A DNA stretch of 64,000 nt. Source: Dyadobacter sp. 676. GTDB taxonomy: Bacteria > Bacteroidota > Bacteroidia > Cytophagales > Spirosomataceae. Within the stretch, counting starts at the first letter, position 1. The number at the start of each line of letters is the position of its first letter. Below are positions 15,432 to 24,754 of this stretch, piece by piece. A program made the translations under genes and the position numbers. The notes beneath the pieces were generated by a model. That model was not told where the DNA came from. It made no database searches and was given only the letters and a program-made list of their open reading frames with translations. Where the stretch lies: the NCBI RefSeq assembly GCF_040448675.1, contig NZ_CP159289.1:3311001-3375000 (forward strand), written 5' to 3'.

Positions 15432-16743
15432 ATGAAAACCAAAGGAATAGTAAAGAATAAAGTCAATATCGTGACGCTGGGTTGCTCCAAGAATCTGGTC
15501 GACTCGGAGGTGCTTTACACGCAGCTCAAAGGCAACGGGTTCACGGTGGACCACGAGTCGAAAAAGGATGATTCGCAGATCGTCGTGATCAATACCTGCG
15601 GGTTTATCGACAATGCGAAAGAGGAATCGATTAACACCATTTTGCGCTATGCCGACGCTAAAGCTGCCGGTATGGTGGATAAGGTGTATGTTACAGGCTG
15701 CTTGTCGCACCGGTACAAGGACGAACTGGCGGTTGAAATACCCACAGTAGATGCCTGGTTCGGCACCAACGAGCTGCCCCGCCTGCTCAAAACCCTGAAA
15801 GCCGATTACAAACACGAGCTCGTAGGCGAGCGCCTGCTCACCACACCCGCGCATTATGCGTACCTGAAAATTGCCGAAGGCTGCGACCGTCCGTGCTCAT
15901 TCTGCGCGATCCCACTCATGCGCGGAGGTCACGCTTCCCGGCCGATCGACGAGTTGGTAAAAGAAGCGAAATCGCTTGCCAAACGCGGTACCAAAGAGCT
16001 TATCCTCATTGCCCAGGACCTGACTTACTACGGCCTGGATATCTACAAAAAACGAAACCTTTCAGACCTGCTCCGTAACCTCTCCGACGTGGAAGGCATC
16101 GAATGGATCCGCCTGCAATACGCCTATCCGGCGGGTTTCCCGATGGATATTCTCGACGTGATGAACGAGCGTGGCAACATCGCCAGATACCTCGATATGC
16201 CGCTGCAATCGGGTTCGACGGAAGTGCTGAAACTGATGCGCCGGGGCATTACCCGTGAGAAAACGGAGGCATTGATCCACTCGATCCGCGACAAAGTCCC
16301 CGATATCGCATTGCGCACGACGCTGATCGTCGGCCACCCGGGAGAAACCGAAGAGCTGTTCGGTGAAACCTATGAGTTTGTGGAAAAAATGCGTTTCGAC
16401 CGCCTGGGCGCATTCCAGTATTCGCACGAAGACAATACGCATTCGTTCACAATGGAAGACGACGTCGAGCCGGAAGTGAAGCAGGAGCGTGCCGACAGCA
16501 TTATGGAGTTACAGCAAGGCATTTCGGCGGAGCTCAATCAGGAAAAAGTCGGTAAAACGTTCAAAGTGCTTTTCGACCGGAAGGAAGGCGGCTACTTCAT
16601 CGGCCGTACCGAGTACGACTCCCCCCGAGGTGGATAATGAAGTACTCGTGCCCGCGAGCCAGTATGTGCGGTTGGGCGATTTTGCGCAAGTGAAAGTAAC
16701 TTCCGCGGAGGAATTTGACCTTTATGGCGAAGTGATTTCCTGA
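15432..16743 (+). CDS. rimO: Ribosomal protein S12 methylthiotransferase (frameshifted as read)
   Basis: Radical-SAM methylthiotransferase that modifies an Asp of ribosomal protein S12. The N-terminal UPF0004 domain has three iron-sulfur Cys (LGCSKN, INTCGF, VTGCLS), the radical-SAM motif is CDRPCSFCAIP (CxxxCxxC), and the RimO-type IPLMRGGHASRP follows. The C-terminal TRAM domain is split: a run of six C (16621-16626) puts the frame into an early stop at 16637, whereas one fewer C gives EYDSPEVDNEVLV ... LYGEVIS to the stop at 16743 and a normal 436-residue protein. Since TRAM binds the substrate, the version as read would probably be impaired. Confidence 0.93.
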
Positions 16744-16752
16744 TGCTATTTC

Positions 16753-16783
16753 GGGCAAATGGCGTCTTTACCTAAATTTGCCC
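16753..16783 (+). promoter_or_regulatory. Promoter region with inverted repeat for DUF4293 gene
   Basis: TAAATTTG at 16773-16780 matches the -7 consensus. An inverted repeat GGGCAAAT (16753-16760) / ATTTGCCC (16776-16783) overlaps it, which could be an operator or the terminator stem of rimO. Confidence 0.4.
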
Positions 16784-16815
16784 ATCATTTGAAAAAGAAT
16801 AATTCTTAAAAAAGC

Positions 16816-17292
16816 ATGTTACAACGTATTCAAACTATCTTCCTGGCTATGGTTGTCATCGGAATGGGTATTTTCCTCGCCTTCCCGATCTGGTCGAAAG
16901 TAGCATTAACGGGAGGACAAAGTGCCGATCTGACGGCCCTGAGGCTTCATCACCAGATCAACGAAGTGCAATCCAATGTTCAGCCGGTATATTATCTTGT
17001 AGTGCTCGCCATTCTGACAGCCGGTGTAGCTGCCTATGCTATTTTTCAGTTCAAAAACCGCATTCTGCAGTCGGCACTGTGCGCGGTGAACTCGATATTG
17101 ATGACCGTGACAATGGGTCTGGTGATCTATTTCACATTTTACAAAACAGCGAAACTTTTCGATCCTGAACTGACGGGCAAATACGATATTGGTTTCTACG
17201 GATTAGTAGGCGCTATGCTAGCCAATGTTTTCGCCAACCGCTTTATCCGCAAGGACGAGCGCGAGGTGCAGCAGTCGAAGCGGTTCAGATGA
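16816..17292 (+). CDS. DUF4293 integral membrane protein
   Basis: 158 residues with four hydrophobic segments (about 7-27, 58-78, 86-110, 125-145). The start MLQRIQTIFL and the end ANVFANRFIRKDEREV match the DUF4293 family, a four-helix Bacteroidota membrane protein of unknown function. It converges with the KdsD-type gene; a perfect 32-bp inverted repeat separates them. A TAAATTTG -7 element lies 36 bp upstream. Confidence 0.85.
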   Translation: MLQRIQTIFLAMVVIGMGIFLAFPIWSKVALTGGQSADLTALRLHHQINEVQSNVQPVYYLVVLAILTAGVAAYAIFQFKNRILQSALCAVNSILMTVTMGLVIYFTFYKTAKLFDPELTGKYDIGFYGLVGAMLANVFANRFIRKDEREVQQSKRFR

Positions 17293-17297
17293 TATAG

Positions 17298-17365
17298 TTT
17301 GTCACGCTGAGCGGAGTCGAAGCGCGGTACTGTTACCGCGCTTCGACTCCGCTCAGCGTGACAAA
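17298..17365. terminator. Perfect 32-bp inverted repeat between convergent genes
   Basis: Arms 17298-17329 and 17334-17365 are exact reverse complements with a 4-nt loop (CTGT). The arm contains GTCACGCTGAGCGGAGTCGA, a word I recall as a dispersed palindromic repeat in many Bacteroidota genomes. It begins 6 bp after the DUF4293 stop and ends 5 bp before the isomerase stop, so it is placed to act as a bidirectional terminator. Confidence 0.8.
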
Positions 17366-17369
17366 TGCG

Positions 17370-18344
17370 CTACACCAACCCTTCGCGCAATAGATCGTGC
17401 AAATGCACAAAACCCAGCGCCTTACCATCTTCCACGACCACTACCTGCGTAATGCTTTTGGATTGCATTACTTCCAATGCATTCACCGCATATTCGTCGG
17501 GAGACACCGTAATCGGCGATTGGGTCATGATGTCCTTCGCATGCAGGTCGAGTAACCCCGCCGCGCCATAGGTTTTCAGCATCCGACGAAGGTCGCCGTC
17601 GGTGATAATACCCGCCATTAGTCCATTATCATTCAGAACGGCTGTTGCGCCAAGTCGTTTGGAGGTCATTTCCAGAATTACCTCCTGCAATGTGGCCTGC
17701 TCGTTCACGGCCGGCAATGCGTTGTGCGGGTAAATGTCGCATACTTTGAGGTAAAGCCGCTTGCCGAGCGAGCCGCCGGGGTGGTAGCGAGCGAAATCGT
17801 CATGTGTGAACCCGCGCGCTTCGAGCAGGCAAATGGCGAGGGCGTCGCCAAGGGCCATCGTTACGGAAGTGCTCGTCGTAGGCGCGAGGTTGAGCGGGTC
17901 CGCTTCCGCGGGAGCATGCGCATGGAGCGTGAGAATGCAGTTTTTGGCCAGATAGGAGTCCTTATTGCTCACCATCGCGATCATCTGCACGCCGGTGCGT
18001 TTGAGCAGCGGTACAAGCACTTTGATTTCCGGCGTATCGCCGCTTTTGGATATTACAATCACCACGTCGTTATCCTGGATCATGCCCAGGTCGCCGTGAA
18101 TGGCGTCGGCCGCATGCATGAATAGTGCCGGCGTTCCGGTGGAATTCAGTGTGGCTACAATCTTCTGTCCCACAATGGCGCTTTTGCCAACGCCGGAGAT
18201 TACGACCCGCCCTCCGGAATGTAGAATAGCATATACGCATTTTTCAAATTCATCGTCAATCAATTCAGCCAGATTGCGTACTGCTTCCGCCTCCTGACGT
18301 AATACTTCTTTTGCGATTGACTGAATATTTTTTATTAATTTCAA
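17370..18344 (-). CDS. KpsF/GutQ-family sugar isomerase, arabinose-5-phosphate isomerase
   Basis: 324 residues if the TTG at 18344 is the start. An SIS domain is first (SGVGKSAIVGQKI, STGTPALFMHAADAIHGDLGM, ISKSGDTPEI, DALAICLLEARGFTHDDFARYHPGGSLGKR), followed by two CBS domains (about 205-324). This is the KdsD family, which converts ribulose-5-phosphate to arabinose-5-phosphate for Kdo in lipopolysaccharide. There is no ATG near the conserved N-terminus (LKLIKNIQSIAKEVL); the only in-frame ATG, 18542, lies inside recQ on the other strand and upstream of a TATCTTTG element (18396-18403), so the TTG start is preferred. Confidence 0.88.
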   Translation of the reverse strand: MKLIKNIQSIAKEVLRQEAEAVRNLAELIDDEFEKCVYAILHSGGRVVISGVGKSAIVGQKIVATLNSTGTPALFMHAADAIHGDLGMIQDNDVVIVISKSGDTPEIKVLVPLLKRTGVQMIAMVSNKDSYLAKNCILTLHAHAPAEADPLNLAPTTSTSVTMALGDALAICLLEARGFTHDDFARYHPGGSLGKRLYLKVCDIYPHNALPAVNEQATLQEVILEMTSKRLGATAVLNDNGLMAGIITDGDLRRMLKTYGAAGLLDLHAKDIMTQSPITVSPDEYAVNALEVMQSKSITQVVVVEDGKALGFVHLHDLLREGLV

Positions 18345-18395
18345 ATCTGAAACACAGTTTAGAGCGACGAAAACGTCATTATTTATTTCAAAGCG

Positions 18396-18403
18396 CAAAG
18401 ATA
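18396..18403 (-). promoter_or_regulatory. Bacteroidota -7 element for the KdsD-type gene
   Basis: Reads TATCTTTG on the minus strand in the divergent gap with recQ, 51 bp before the proposed TTG start. It argues against the far upstream ATG. Confidence 0.5.
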
Positions 18404-18437
18404 GGGAAGTTTGGAATAACCATTTTGTGAACAGAGT

Positions 18438-20651
18438 ATGGTACAGCAGGTCGATAAAGTCATTACAGACACATTGAAAGGGAAGCTTAAAGAAATATTT
18501 GGATATAGTCAATTCCGCGGAGATCAGGAAGTTATCATACAAAATATACTTTTAGGTAAAAATACATTCGTGATCATGCCTACGGGCGCAGGCAAGTCAC
18601 TCTGCTACCAGCTTCCTGCACTTGTCAGCGACGGACTGACCATCGTTATTTCCCCCCTGATCGCTTTGATGAAGAACCAGGTCGACCAGCTTACCGCGTT
18701 CGGTATCAATGCCCAATTCCTGAATTCCACGCTTACCAAGGCTGAAATGACGCGCGTCAAGACCGACGCGCTCGACGGAAGCCTGAAACTGCTTTATATT
18801 GCACCCGAGTCGCTGACGAAAGAGGACAATCTCGATTTTCTCAAAAAAGTGAAAATCTCGTTCGTCGCGATCGACGAGGCCCATTGTATTTCCGAATGGG
18901 GCCACGATTTCCGGCCCGAATACCGCCGTATTCACGGCATTATCGAGAATATCGGCAATCTGCCCATTATCGCGCTGACGGCCACAGCGACGCCGAAGGT
19001 GCAGCAGGATATCCGCAAAAACCTGCAAATGGAGGAAGCCGAGACGTTCAAATCGTCGTTCAACCGGAAAAACCTTTATTATGAGATCCGACCCAAAAAG
19101 GATATCAAGAAGCAGCTTATCCGCTATATCCGCAACAACAAGGGCAAATCGGGCATTGTGTACTGCCTGAGCCGGAAAACGGTGGAAGAAGTGGCCGAGC
19201 TGCTGAACGTCAACGACGTACGTGCACTACCGTACCACGCCGGCCTCGACGCCAACACACGGATGGCTAATCAGGACGCGTTCCTGAACGAAGAATGCGA
19301 TGTGATCGTGGCGACGATCGCATTCGGAATGGGGATCGACAAGCCGGATGTCCGTTTTGTGATCCATTACGATGTGCCGAAATCGCTCGAAGGCTATTAC
19401 CAGGAAACCGGCCGCGCGGGACGTGACGGGCTGGAAGGTAACTGCCTGATGTTTTACAGCTACGATGACATTCAGAAGCTCGAAAAGTTCAATAAGGACA
19501 AAACGGTAACCGAACGCGACAATGCACGACATCTGCTGAATGAAATGGTGGCTTACTCGACGTTGGGCGTTTGCCGGCGCCGGCAGTTGCTAAGCTATTT
19601 CGGGGAATATCTCGAGAAGGATTGCGGCTACTGCGACAACTGCAACAAGCCGACCGAAAAAATCAAAGTACAGGACGATATTGTCCTGATCCTCAAATCG
19701 GTATTACTCACCGAGCAACGCTTTGATGCAGACCACATTGCGGATCTGCTGACCGCCACCGATAACCAGTATGTAAAAAGCTACGAGCACGACCAGCTGG
19801 ATGTGTACGGAAAGGGGCTGGAACTGAATGAGTCGCGCGAGTACTGGGTTTCGGCGATCCGTCAGCTGGTGATTTTCGGGTACCTGGAAAAGGATATCGA
19901 GAATTACGGCGTCATCAAACTGTCGGAGAAAGGCGCCAAATACCTGAACGACCCTTACCCTGTGACGCTGCACAAAGACCATAACTTCGATGAGGAAGAA
20001 GTGAAGGCCGACGACGACGATAAGGAATCGGGGAACGGGAACGGGGGCGCGCATGCTTACGACGAGACATTGCTCGGCATGCTCAAAGCATTGCGTAAAA
20101 AGGTGGCGAAGGAGAAAAACCTGCCGCCATACGTAGTTTTCCAGGACCCTTCGCTGGAAGAGATGGCCACAACCTACCCTACCACCCAGCAGGAAATGGC
20201 GCAGATCAACGGCGTGGGAATGGGTAAAGTGCAGAAATTCGGCAAGCCGTTTATCGAGCTGATTTCACGGTATGTGGAAGAGAACGAAATCGAAACGGCA
20301 AAGGACGTGGTGATCAAATCCACGGTTAATAAGTCGAAGATCAAGATCTTTATCATCCAGCAGGTCGACAGGAAGGTGAGTCTCGACGAAATTGCCGAGG
20401 TAAAGGACCTGGCGCTGTCGGATGTGATCGAAGAGGTAGAGCATATTTGCTATTCCGGCACGAAACTGAACCTGGATTACTATATCAACCAGGTGATCGA
20501 CCGCGAGCGGCAACGGGACATTTACGATTATTTTATGACCGCCGAGACGGACAATATCGCCACCGCGCTGAGTGAATTCGAGGGCGAGGAGGTCAGCGAG
20601 GAAGAATTGCGGCTGATGCGCATCAAGTTCCTGTCGGAGCTCGCCAACTAG
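18438..20651 (+). CDS. recQ: ATP-dependent DNA helicase RecQ
   Basis: 737 residues. Order: helicase core with motif I MPTGAGKSLCYQ, motif II DEAHCISEWGHDFRPEY, motif III TATAT, and motif VI QETGRAGRDG (about 1-345); RecQ-Ct zinc-binding region with RRRQLLSYFGE and CGYCDNC (about 375-410); winged helix (about 415-520); an acidic linker (EEEVKADDDDKESGNG); HRDC domain (about 545-625); and a further 110-residue helical tail. Unwinds 3'-5' in recombination and replication repair. Length is a little above E. coli RecQ (about 610) owing to the linker and tail, which is usual in Bacteroidota. Divergent from the KdsD-type gene. Confidence 0.96.
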   Translation: MVQQVDKVITDTLKGKLKEIFGYSQFRGDQEVIIQNILLGKNTFVIMPTGAGKSLCYQLPALVSDGLTIVISPLIALMKNQVDQLTAFGINAQFLNSTLTKAEMTRVKTDALDGSLKLLYIAPESLTKEDNLDFLKKVKISFVAIDEAHCISEWGHDFRPEYRRIHGIIENIGNLPIIALTATATPKVQQDIRKNLQMEEAETFKSSFNRKNLYYEIRPKKDIKKQLIRYIRNNKGKSGIVYCLSRKTVEEVAELLNVNDVRALPYHAGLDANTRMANQDAFLNEECDVIVATIAFGMGIDKPDVRFVIHYDVPKSLEGYYQETGRAGRDGLEGNCLMFYSYDDIQKLEKFNKDKTVTERDNARHLLNEMVAYSTLGVCRRRQLLSYFGEYLEKDCGYCDNCNKPTEKIKVQDDIVLILKSVLLTEQRFDADHIADLLTATDNQYVKSYEHDQLDVYGKGLELNESREYWVSAIRQLVIFGYLEKDIENYGVIKLSEKGAKYLNDPYPVTLHKDHNFDEEEVKADDDDKESGNGNGGAHAYDETLLGMLKALRKKVAKEKNLPPYVVFQDPSLEEMATTYPTTQQEMAQINGVGMGKVQKFGKPFIELISRYVEENEIETAKDVVIKSTVNKSKIKIFIIQQVDRKVSLDEIAEVKDLALSDVIEEVEHICYSGTKLNLDYYINQVIDRERQRDIYDYFMTAETDNIATALSEFEGEEVSEEELRLMRIKFLSELAN

Positions 20652-20656
20652 CACCC

Positions 20657-20687
20657 CCGGCGATAACGCCGGAAGTCAATATTTTTG
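20657..20687 (+). promoter_or_regulatory. recQ terminator-like stem and purD -7 element
   Basis: A 6-bp stem CCGGCG (20657-20662) / CGCCGG (20667-20672) with loop ATAA is followed by TATTTTTG (20680-20687). The first could end recQ; the second fits the -7 consensus 17 bp before purD. Confidence 0.45.
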
Positions 20688-20704
20688 AATTTTTAAAACC
20701 AGTT

Positions 20705-21994
20705 ATGAACATACTCATCTTGGGATCAGGGGGAAGAGAACACGCTTTTGCCTGGAAAATAGCCCAAAGCCCTCTTTGCGACACCTTGTATATGGCTCCC
20801 GGAAATGCCGGAACAGCGGGAATAGCAACGAACCTATCGATTTCTTACAATGACTTTGACTCCATCGCCAACGCGGTAATTGAAAATAACATCGAACTCG
20901 TGATCGTAGGCCCCGAAGAACCGCTGGTGAACGGGGTGGTCGATTATTTCAACGGCCGGGAAGACCTTGTCAAAGTGCGGATCATCGGACCGGATAAAGC
21001 CGGCGCACGACTCGAAGGAAGCAAGGATTTCTCGAAGCAGTTCATGGAGAAATATGGCATTCCAACCGCTTCTTCGCGCACTTTTACAGCCGAAGAACTT
21101 GAAATAGGTTTGGAATACCTCGAAAACCATTCGCTACCGATCGTACTCAAAGCCGACGGCCTCGCGGCGGGCAAGGGCGTGATCATCGCCGAGAAACATT
21201 CCGATGCGATCCAGGCCTTCCGGGAAATGCTGCTCGACGGCAAATTCGGCAAGGCGGGAAATAAAGTGGTGATCGAACAATTCCTGAAAGGGATAGAATT
21301 GTCGGTTTTTGTGCTTACTGATGGTGAGCATTACAAGATCCTGCCCGAAGCGAAGGATTATAAACGTATCGGCGAAAACGACACGGGCCTGAACACGGGC
21401 GGAATGGGCGCGGTGTCGCCGGTAGTATTCGCCGACGCGAACTTTATCAGAAAAGTAGAGGAAAAGGTCGTAAAACCGACATTGCATGGCCTTCAGAGCG
21501 AAGGCATCAAATATGTAGGGTTCATATTTATCGGTTTGATGAATATAAAAGGCGAGCCTTATGTTATTGAGTATAACGTCCGGATGGGCGATCCCGAAAC
21601 CGAAGTAGTTATCCCGCGTATCCAGTCCGACTTCGCGATGCTGATGGCATCGACGGCCAAAGGCACGTTGCAGGATTTCGATTTGCAGATTTCGCCGCAG
21701 GTAGCCGTAACCACGGTAGTGGTATCGGGCGGCTACCCTGAGGATTACGAAAAAGGGAAAGTGATTTCGGGAACAGATAAAGTGGAGGATGTGCATGTGT
21801 TCCATGCAGGTACCACTTTCAACGGAAACGCCGAAGTCGTGACCAACGGAGGACGCGTAATGGCCCTGACGGGCCTCGCCAATTCCCTCGAAAACGCCGT
21901 GCACAAATCACAGCGGGCCGCACAGGCGGTGCAGTACGAGGGAAAATATTTCCGGCACGACATAGGCGTGGATTTAATTCGATATAACGATTGA
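20705..21994 (+). CDS. purD: Phosphoribosylamine-glycine ligase
   Basis: 429 residues, the standard length. Starts with MNILILGSGGREHAFAWK; contains the ATP-grasp elements LPIVLKADGLAAGKGVI, DYKRIGENDTGLNTGGMGAVSP and EYNVRMGDPETEVVIPR. Joins glycine to phosphoribosylamine in the second step of purine synthesis in the cytoplasm. Followed 15 bp later by the RicT-like gene, so they are probably co-transcribed. Confidence 0.97.
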   Translation: MNILILGSGGREHAFAWKIAQSPLCDTLYMAPGNAGTAGIATNLSISYNDFDSIANAVIENNIELVIVGPEEPLVNGVVDYFNGREDLVKVRIIGPDKAGARLEGSKDFSKQFMEKYGIPTASSRTFTAEELEIGLEYLENHSLPIVLKADGLAAGKGVIIAEKHSDAIQAFREMLLDGKFGKAGNKVVIEQFLKGIELSVFVLTDGEHYKILPEAKDYKRIGENDTGLNTGGMGAVSPVVFADANFIRKVEEKVVKPTLHGLQSEGIKYVGFIFIGLMNIKGEPYVIEYNVRMGDPETEVVIPRIQSDFAMLMASTAKGTLQDFDLQISPQVAVTTVVVSGGYPEDYEKGKVISGTDKVEDVHVFHAGTTFNGNAEVVTNGGRVMALTGLANSLENAVHKSQRAAQAVQYEGKYFRHDIGVDLIRYND

Positions 21995-22009
21995 TGAAGC
22001 GGAGTAATT

Positions 22010-23470
22010 ATGGGATGTGGATCATGTTCATCCGGCGGATGCGGTACTAATGGTACGGCTGTGGCCGGATGTGGAAGTAAAGGAAACTGCGGAACGGGCG
22101 GTTGCAATAAAATGAACGTATTCGACTGGCTGAGTCACATGGACGTGCCGTCGGGACAGCGTTTTGATGTGGTCGAAGTCAAGTTCAAAGGAGGCAGAAA
22201 GGAATATTTCAGGAATATCAACCAGCTGGAATTCGTCACGGGCGACTTTGTCGTGTGCGAAATGGCTTCCGGCCAGCATATAGGAATGGTATCGTTGCAG
22301 GGAGAACTTGTTCGCCTGCAAATGAAGCGCAAGAATATCCAGGTCAACGACGACCTGCATGTGATCTATCGCATCGCAACGGAGAAGGACCTCGACAAGT
22401 TTACGCAGGCGATGGCGCGCGAAATGCCTACGCTATACCGTACGCGCGAGATCATCCGCGATATGAAGCTGAATATGAAGCTTTCGGATGTTGAATATCA
22501 GGCGGATAATACCAAAACGACATTCTACTACTCGTCGGAAGAGCGTGTGGATTTCCGTGAACTGATCAAAACGCTGGCTTCGGAATTCAAAGTACGGATC
22601 GAAATGCGGCAGATCAGCCTGCGGCAGGAAGCGAGCCGGTTGGGCGGATTGGGCTCCTGCGGCCGTGAACTTTGTTGTTCTACCTGGCTCACCGATTTCA
22701 AGAACATTTCAACTGCCGCGGCACGTTATCAGAACCTCTCGCTGAACCCGGCGAAGCTTTCGGGACAATGCGGACGGCTGAAATGCTGCCTGAATTACGA
22801 GCTGGAAACCTATATCGACGCATTGCGCGACATTCCGACGGTGGATGCGCCGCTAAAAACCAGGAAGGGCGTAGCCACATTGCAGAAGACGGATATTTTC
22901 AAGAAAATCATGTGGTTCGGCTTCGATAAGGACACCAACTGGTATCCCGTGCCAATCGATAAGGTGCTTGAAATCATCGAGCTGAATAAAAAGGATATTA
23001 TTCCCGAGTCGCTCGAAATCCTGACGCCCGAGCCGGAGAAAAGTATCGACAAAGTGCCTGGCAGGCTCAACAGCGATCTGGAAAATCTGGACAAAAAGTA
23101 CAGCGACGAGCAGAAGAAAAAGAAAAAGAAGAAAAACCGGTCGGGGAAGAACCGTGGAAATGGCGGCGGTGCCGAGACCAGCAGTGCCGAAGCTGCCGGT
23201 AATAATAACCCGGTAAATAATGCCGGTAATGAACCCGCCAATAAAGGCGGCAATCCCGGTCAGGGGGCCAAAAACAAGGGCAACAACCCTAACGAAGGCC
23301 AGCGGAACAAGGGCAACAATCCTGCCGGCGAGCCGAAAAACAAGGGTAACAACCCTGGCGGTGAGCCCAGAAACAAAGGAAATAACGAGGGAAACAGAAA
23401 TAACAGAAACAATAACCGAAAGCCCCAGAAGCCTTCCGGCGGACCACAGCCGGAGCGTAACGAAGGTTGA
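22010..23470 (+). CDS. PSP1/RicT-family protein with Asn/Lys/Gly repeat tail
   Basis: 486 residues. A Cys/Gly-rich start (CGSCSSGGCGTN, GCGSKGNCGTGGC) is followed by the PSP1 domain (about 55-275) with its conserved Cys groups LGSCGRELCCSTWL and SGQCGRLKCCLNYE. In Bacillus the homologue RicT (YaaT) works with RicA and RicF in RNA-maturation control, and binds iron-sulfur clusters. The C-terminal 110 residues are low complexity: a Lys run (KKKKKKKN), then about four 11-residue repeats with core NKGNNP, then RNNRNNN. Such basic, Asn-rich tails often bind RNA. The gene follows purD by 15 bp and ends in a strong terminator. Confidence 0.88.
   Translation: MGCGSCSSGGCGTNGTAVAGCGSKGNCGTGGCNKMNVFDWLSHMDVPSGQRFDVVEVKFKGGRKEYFRNINQLEFVTGDFVVCEMASGQHIGMVSLQGELVRLQMKRKNIQVNDDLHVIYRIATEKDLDKFTQAMAREMPTLYRTREIIRDMKLNMKLSDVEYQADNTKTTFYYSSEERVDFRELIKTLASEFKVRIEMRQISLRQEASRLGGLGSCGRELCCSTWLTDFKNISTAAARYQNLSLNPAKLSGQCGRLKCCLNYELETYIDALRDIPTVDAPLKTRKGVATLQKTDIFKKIMWFGFDKDTNWYPVPIDKVLEIIELNKKDIIPESLEILTPEPEKSIDKVPGRLNSDLENLDKKYSDEQKKKKKKKNRSGKNRGNGGGAETSSAEAAGNNNPVNNAGNEPANKGGNPGQGAKNKGNNPNEGQRNKGNNPAGEPKNKGNNPGGEPRNKGNNEGNRNNRNNNRKPQKPSGGPQPERNEG
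23253..23400 (+). repeat. 33-bp coding repeats in the PSP1 protein tail
   Basis: Four in-frame imperfect 33-bp copies encode NKGNNP-centred 11-residue units (AKNKGNNPNEG, QRNKGNNPAGE, PKNKGNNPGGE, PRNKGNNEGN), with a diverged copy before them (PANKGGNPGQG). Confidence 0.75.
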
Positions 23471-23491
23471 TACGTTTCCAATGAATCCGGT

Positions 23492-23525
23492 CGGGCCAGC
23501 TCATTCAAAGGCTGGCCCGTTTTTA
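23492..23525 (+). terminator. Terminator after the PSP1/RicT gene
   Basis: Arms CGGGCCAGC (23492-23500) and GCTGGCCCG (23511-23519), 10-nt loop, followed by five T. It lies 21 bp past the stop codon and before the anmK start. Confidence 0.8.
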
Positions 23526-23537
23526 GCATTATCATTT

Positions 23538-24732
23538 GTGAAAGAACACGTTGAAAAACTACACGCGCTGAGCCTGGAAGCCCTCGCGCAGGATCGTCGG
23601 GCTCATGTCCGGCACGTCGCTCGATGGGCTCGACGTAGCACTTTGCCGCGTCGCGGGCAATGGACCGGAAACACGATTGGAGGTAGAACGTTTCAAAACG
23701 CTGCCTTACGAGGATAGTTTCCGGAATGCGGTGCGGGAGGTTTTTGCCCGAAGGCAGATCGATTTTCAGCAACTTTGCCTGCTCAATCCCGTCATAGGTT
23801 TGCAACACGGAGAAATGATTCTCGAATGCCTCACCGAATGGAGCATCGATCCATCCGGAATAGACCTGATAGCTAGCCACGGACAAACAGTTTTTCATGC
23901 GCCGCGAAAACAGCACGGACTTGCGGGCTTTCCGAATGCTACCCTGCAAATCGGCGACGGCGATCATATTGCTGTTAAAACGGGTATAATCACCGTAAGC
24001 GATTTCCGGCAGAAGCACATTGCGGCGGGTGGAGAAGGCGCGCCGTTGGCAGTTTATGGCGATTATTTTCTGTTCTCCCAAAAAGACAAAAACAGGATAT
24101 TGCTCAACATGGGCGGCATTGCCAATTTCACGTTCCTGCCCGGGAGCCTGGACGCTTCACTGGTTTTTACAACCGATACCGGACCGGGAAATACGCTGAT
24201 CGACGCGCTTACCCGCCATCATTTCGGACTGCCGTATGACGAAAATGGAAGCATTGCAGCGAACGGCGTTGTCGATGAAGCGTTGCTTAACGCCCTTAAA
24301 GATGCGCCTTTTTTCGAACAGCCTTTTCCTAAAACAACGGGCCCGGAGGTATTCAGCACAGACTACGTGAAAAATGCAATGCATCTCGCCGGCAGGAACG
24401 CAATCGATCCGAAGGACCTGATCGCCACATTGACCCAATTCAGCGCCGAAACGATTTCCGAGGCCATCGGTAACACGATGCGGTTGGGCGAGGTATTTGA
24501 AATTTATGCAAGCGGAGGAGGTGCGCATAACCCGGTGCTTATGGGCGCGATCGGCAAATTACTGGGCCGGAATATCCGTTTGATCGACGAGCTCGGCGTG
24601 GCGGGGGATGCCAAGGAAGCGGTTTTGTTCGCCGTGCTGGCCAATGAGGCGGTCGCCGGTGAGGCCGTGCATTTCGGAGGGAAGAAAGGCGTACCTGGCG
24701 TTTCGATGGGAAAAATTTCCTTTCCAGGTTAA
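23538..24732 (+). CDS. anmK: Anhydro-N-acetylmuramic acid kinase (N-terminus frameshifted as read)
   Basis: Phosphorylates and opens 1,6-anhydro-MurNAc during peptidoglycan recycling. The frame open from 23605 begins exactly at the nucleotide-binding motif MSGTSLDGLDVALC, and includes IASHGQTVFHAP, ILLNMGGIANFTFLPG, DTGPGNTLID and YASGGGAHNP. All known AnmK proteins have residues before MSGTS. In the adjacent frame a GTG at 23538 encodes VKEHVEKLHALSL, and removal of one base near 23576-23583 joins it to KPSRRIVGLMSGT, giving a typical 397-residue enzyme. No long homopolymer is at the join. Start codon GTG follows the upstream terminator by 13 bp. lhgO follows after 22 bp. Confidence 0.88.
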
Positions 24733-24754
24733 GTAAGGACAAAGTATTTACGAT

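Noticed and set aside
18345..18542. Upstream ATG of the KdsD-type gene
   Set aside because: Overlaps recQ on the other strand and lies beyond a -7 element for the gene.
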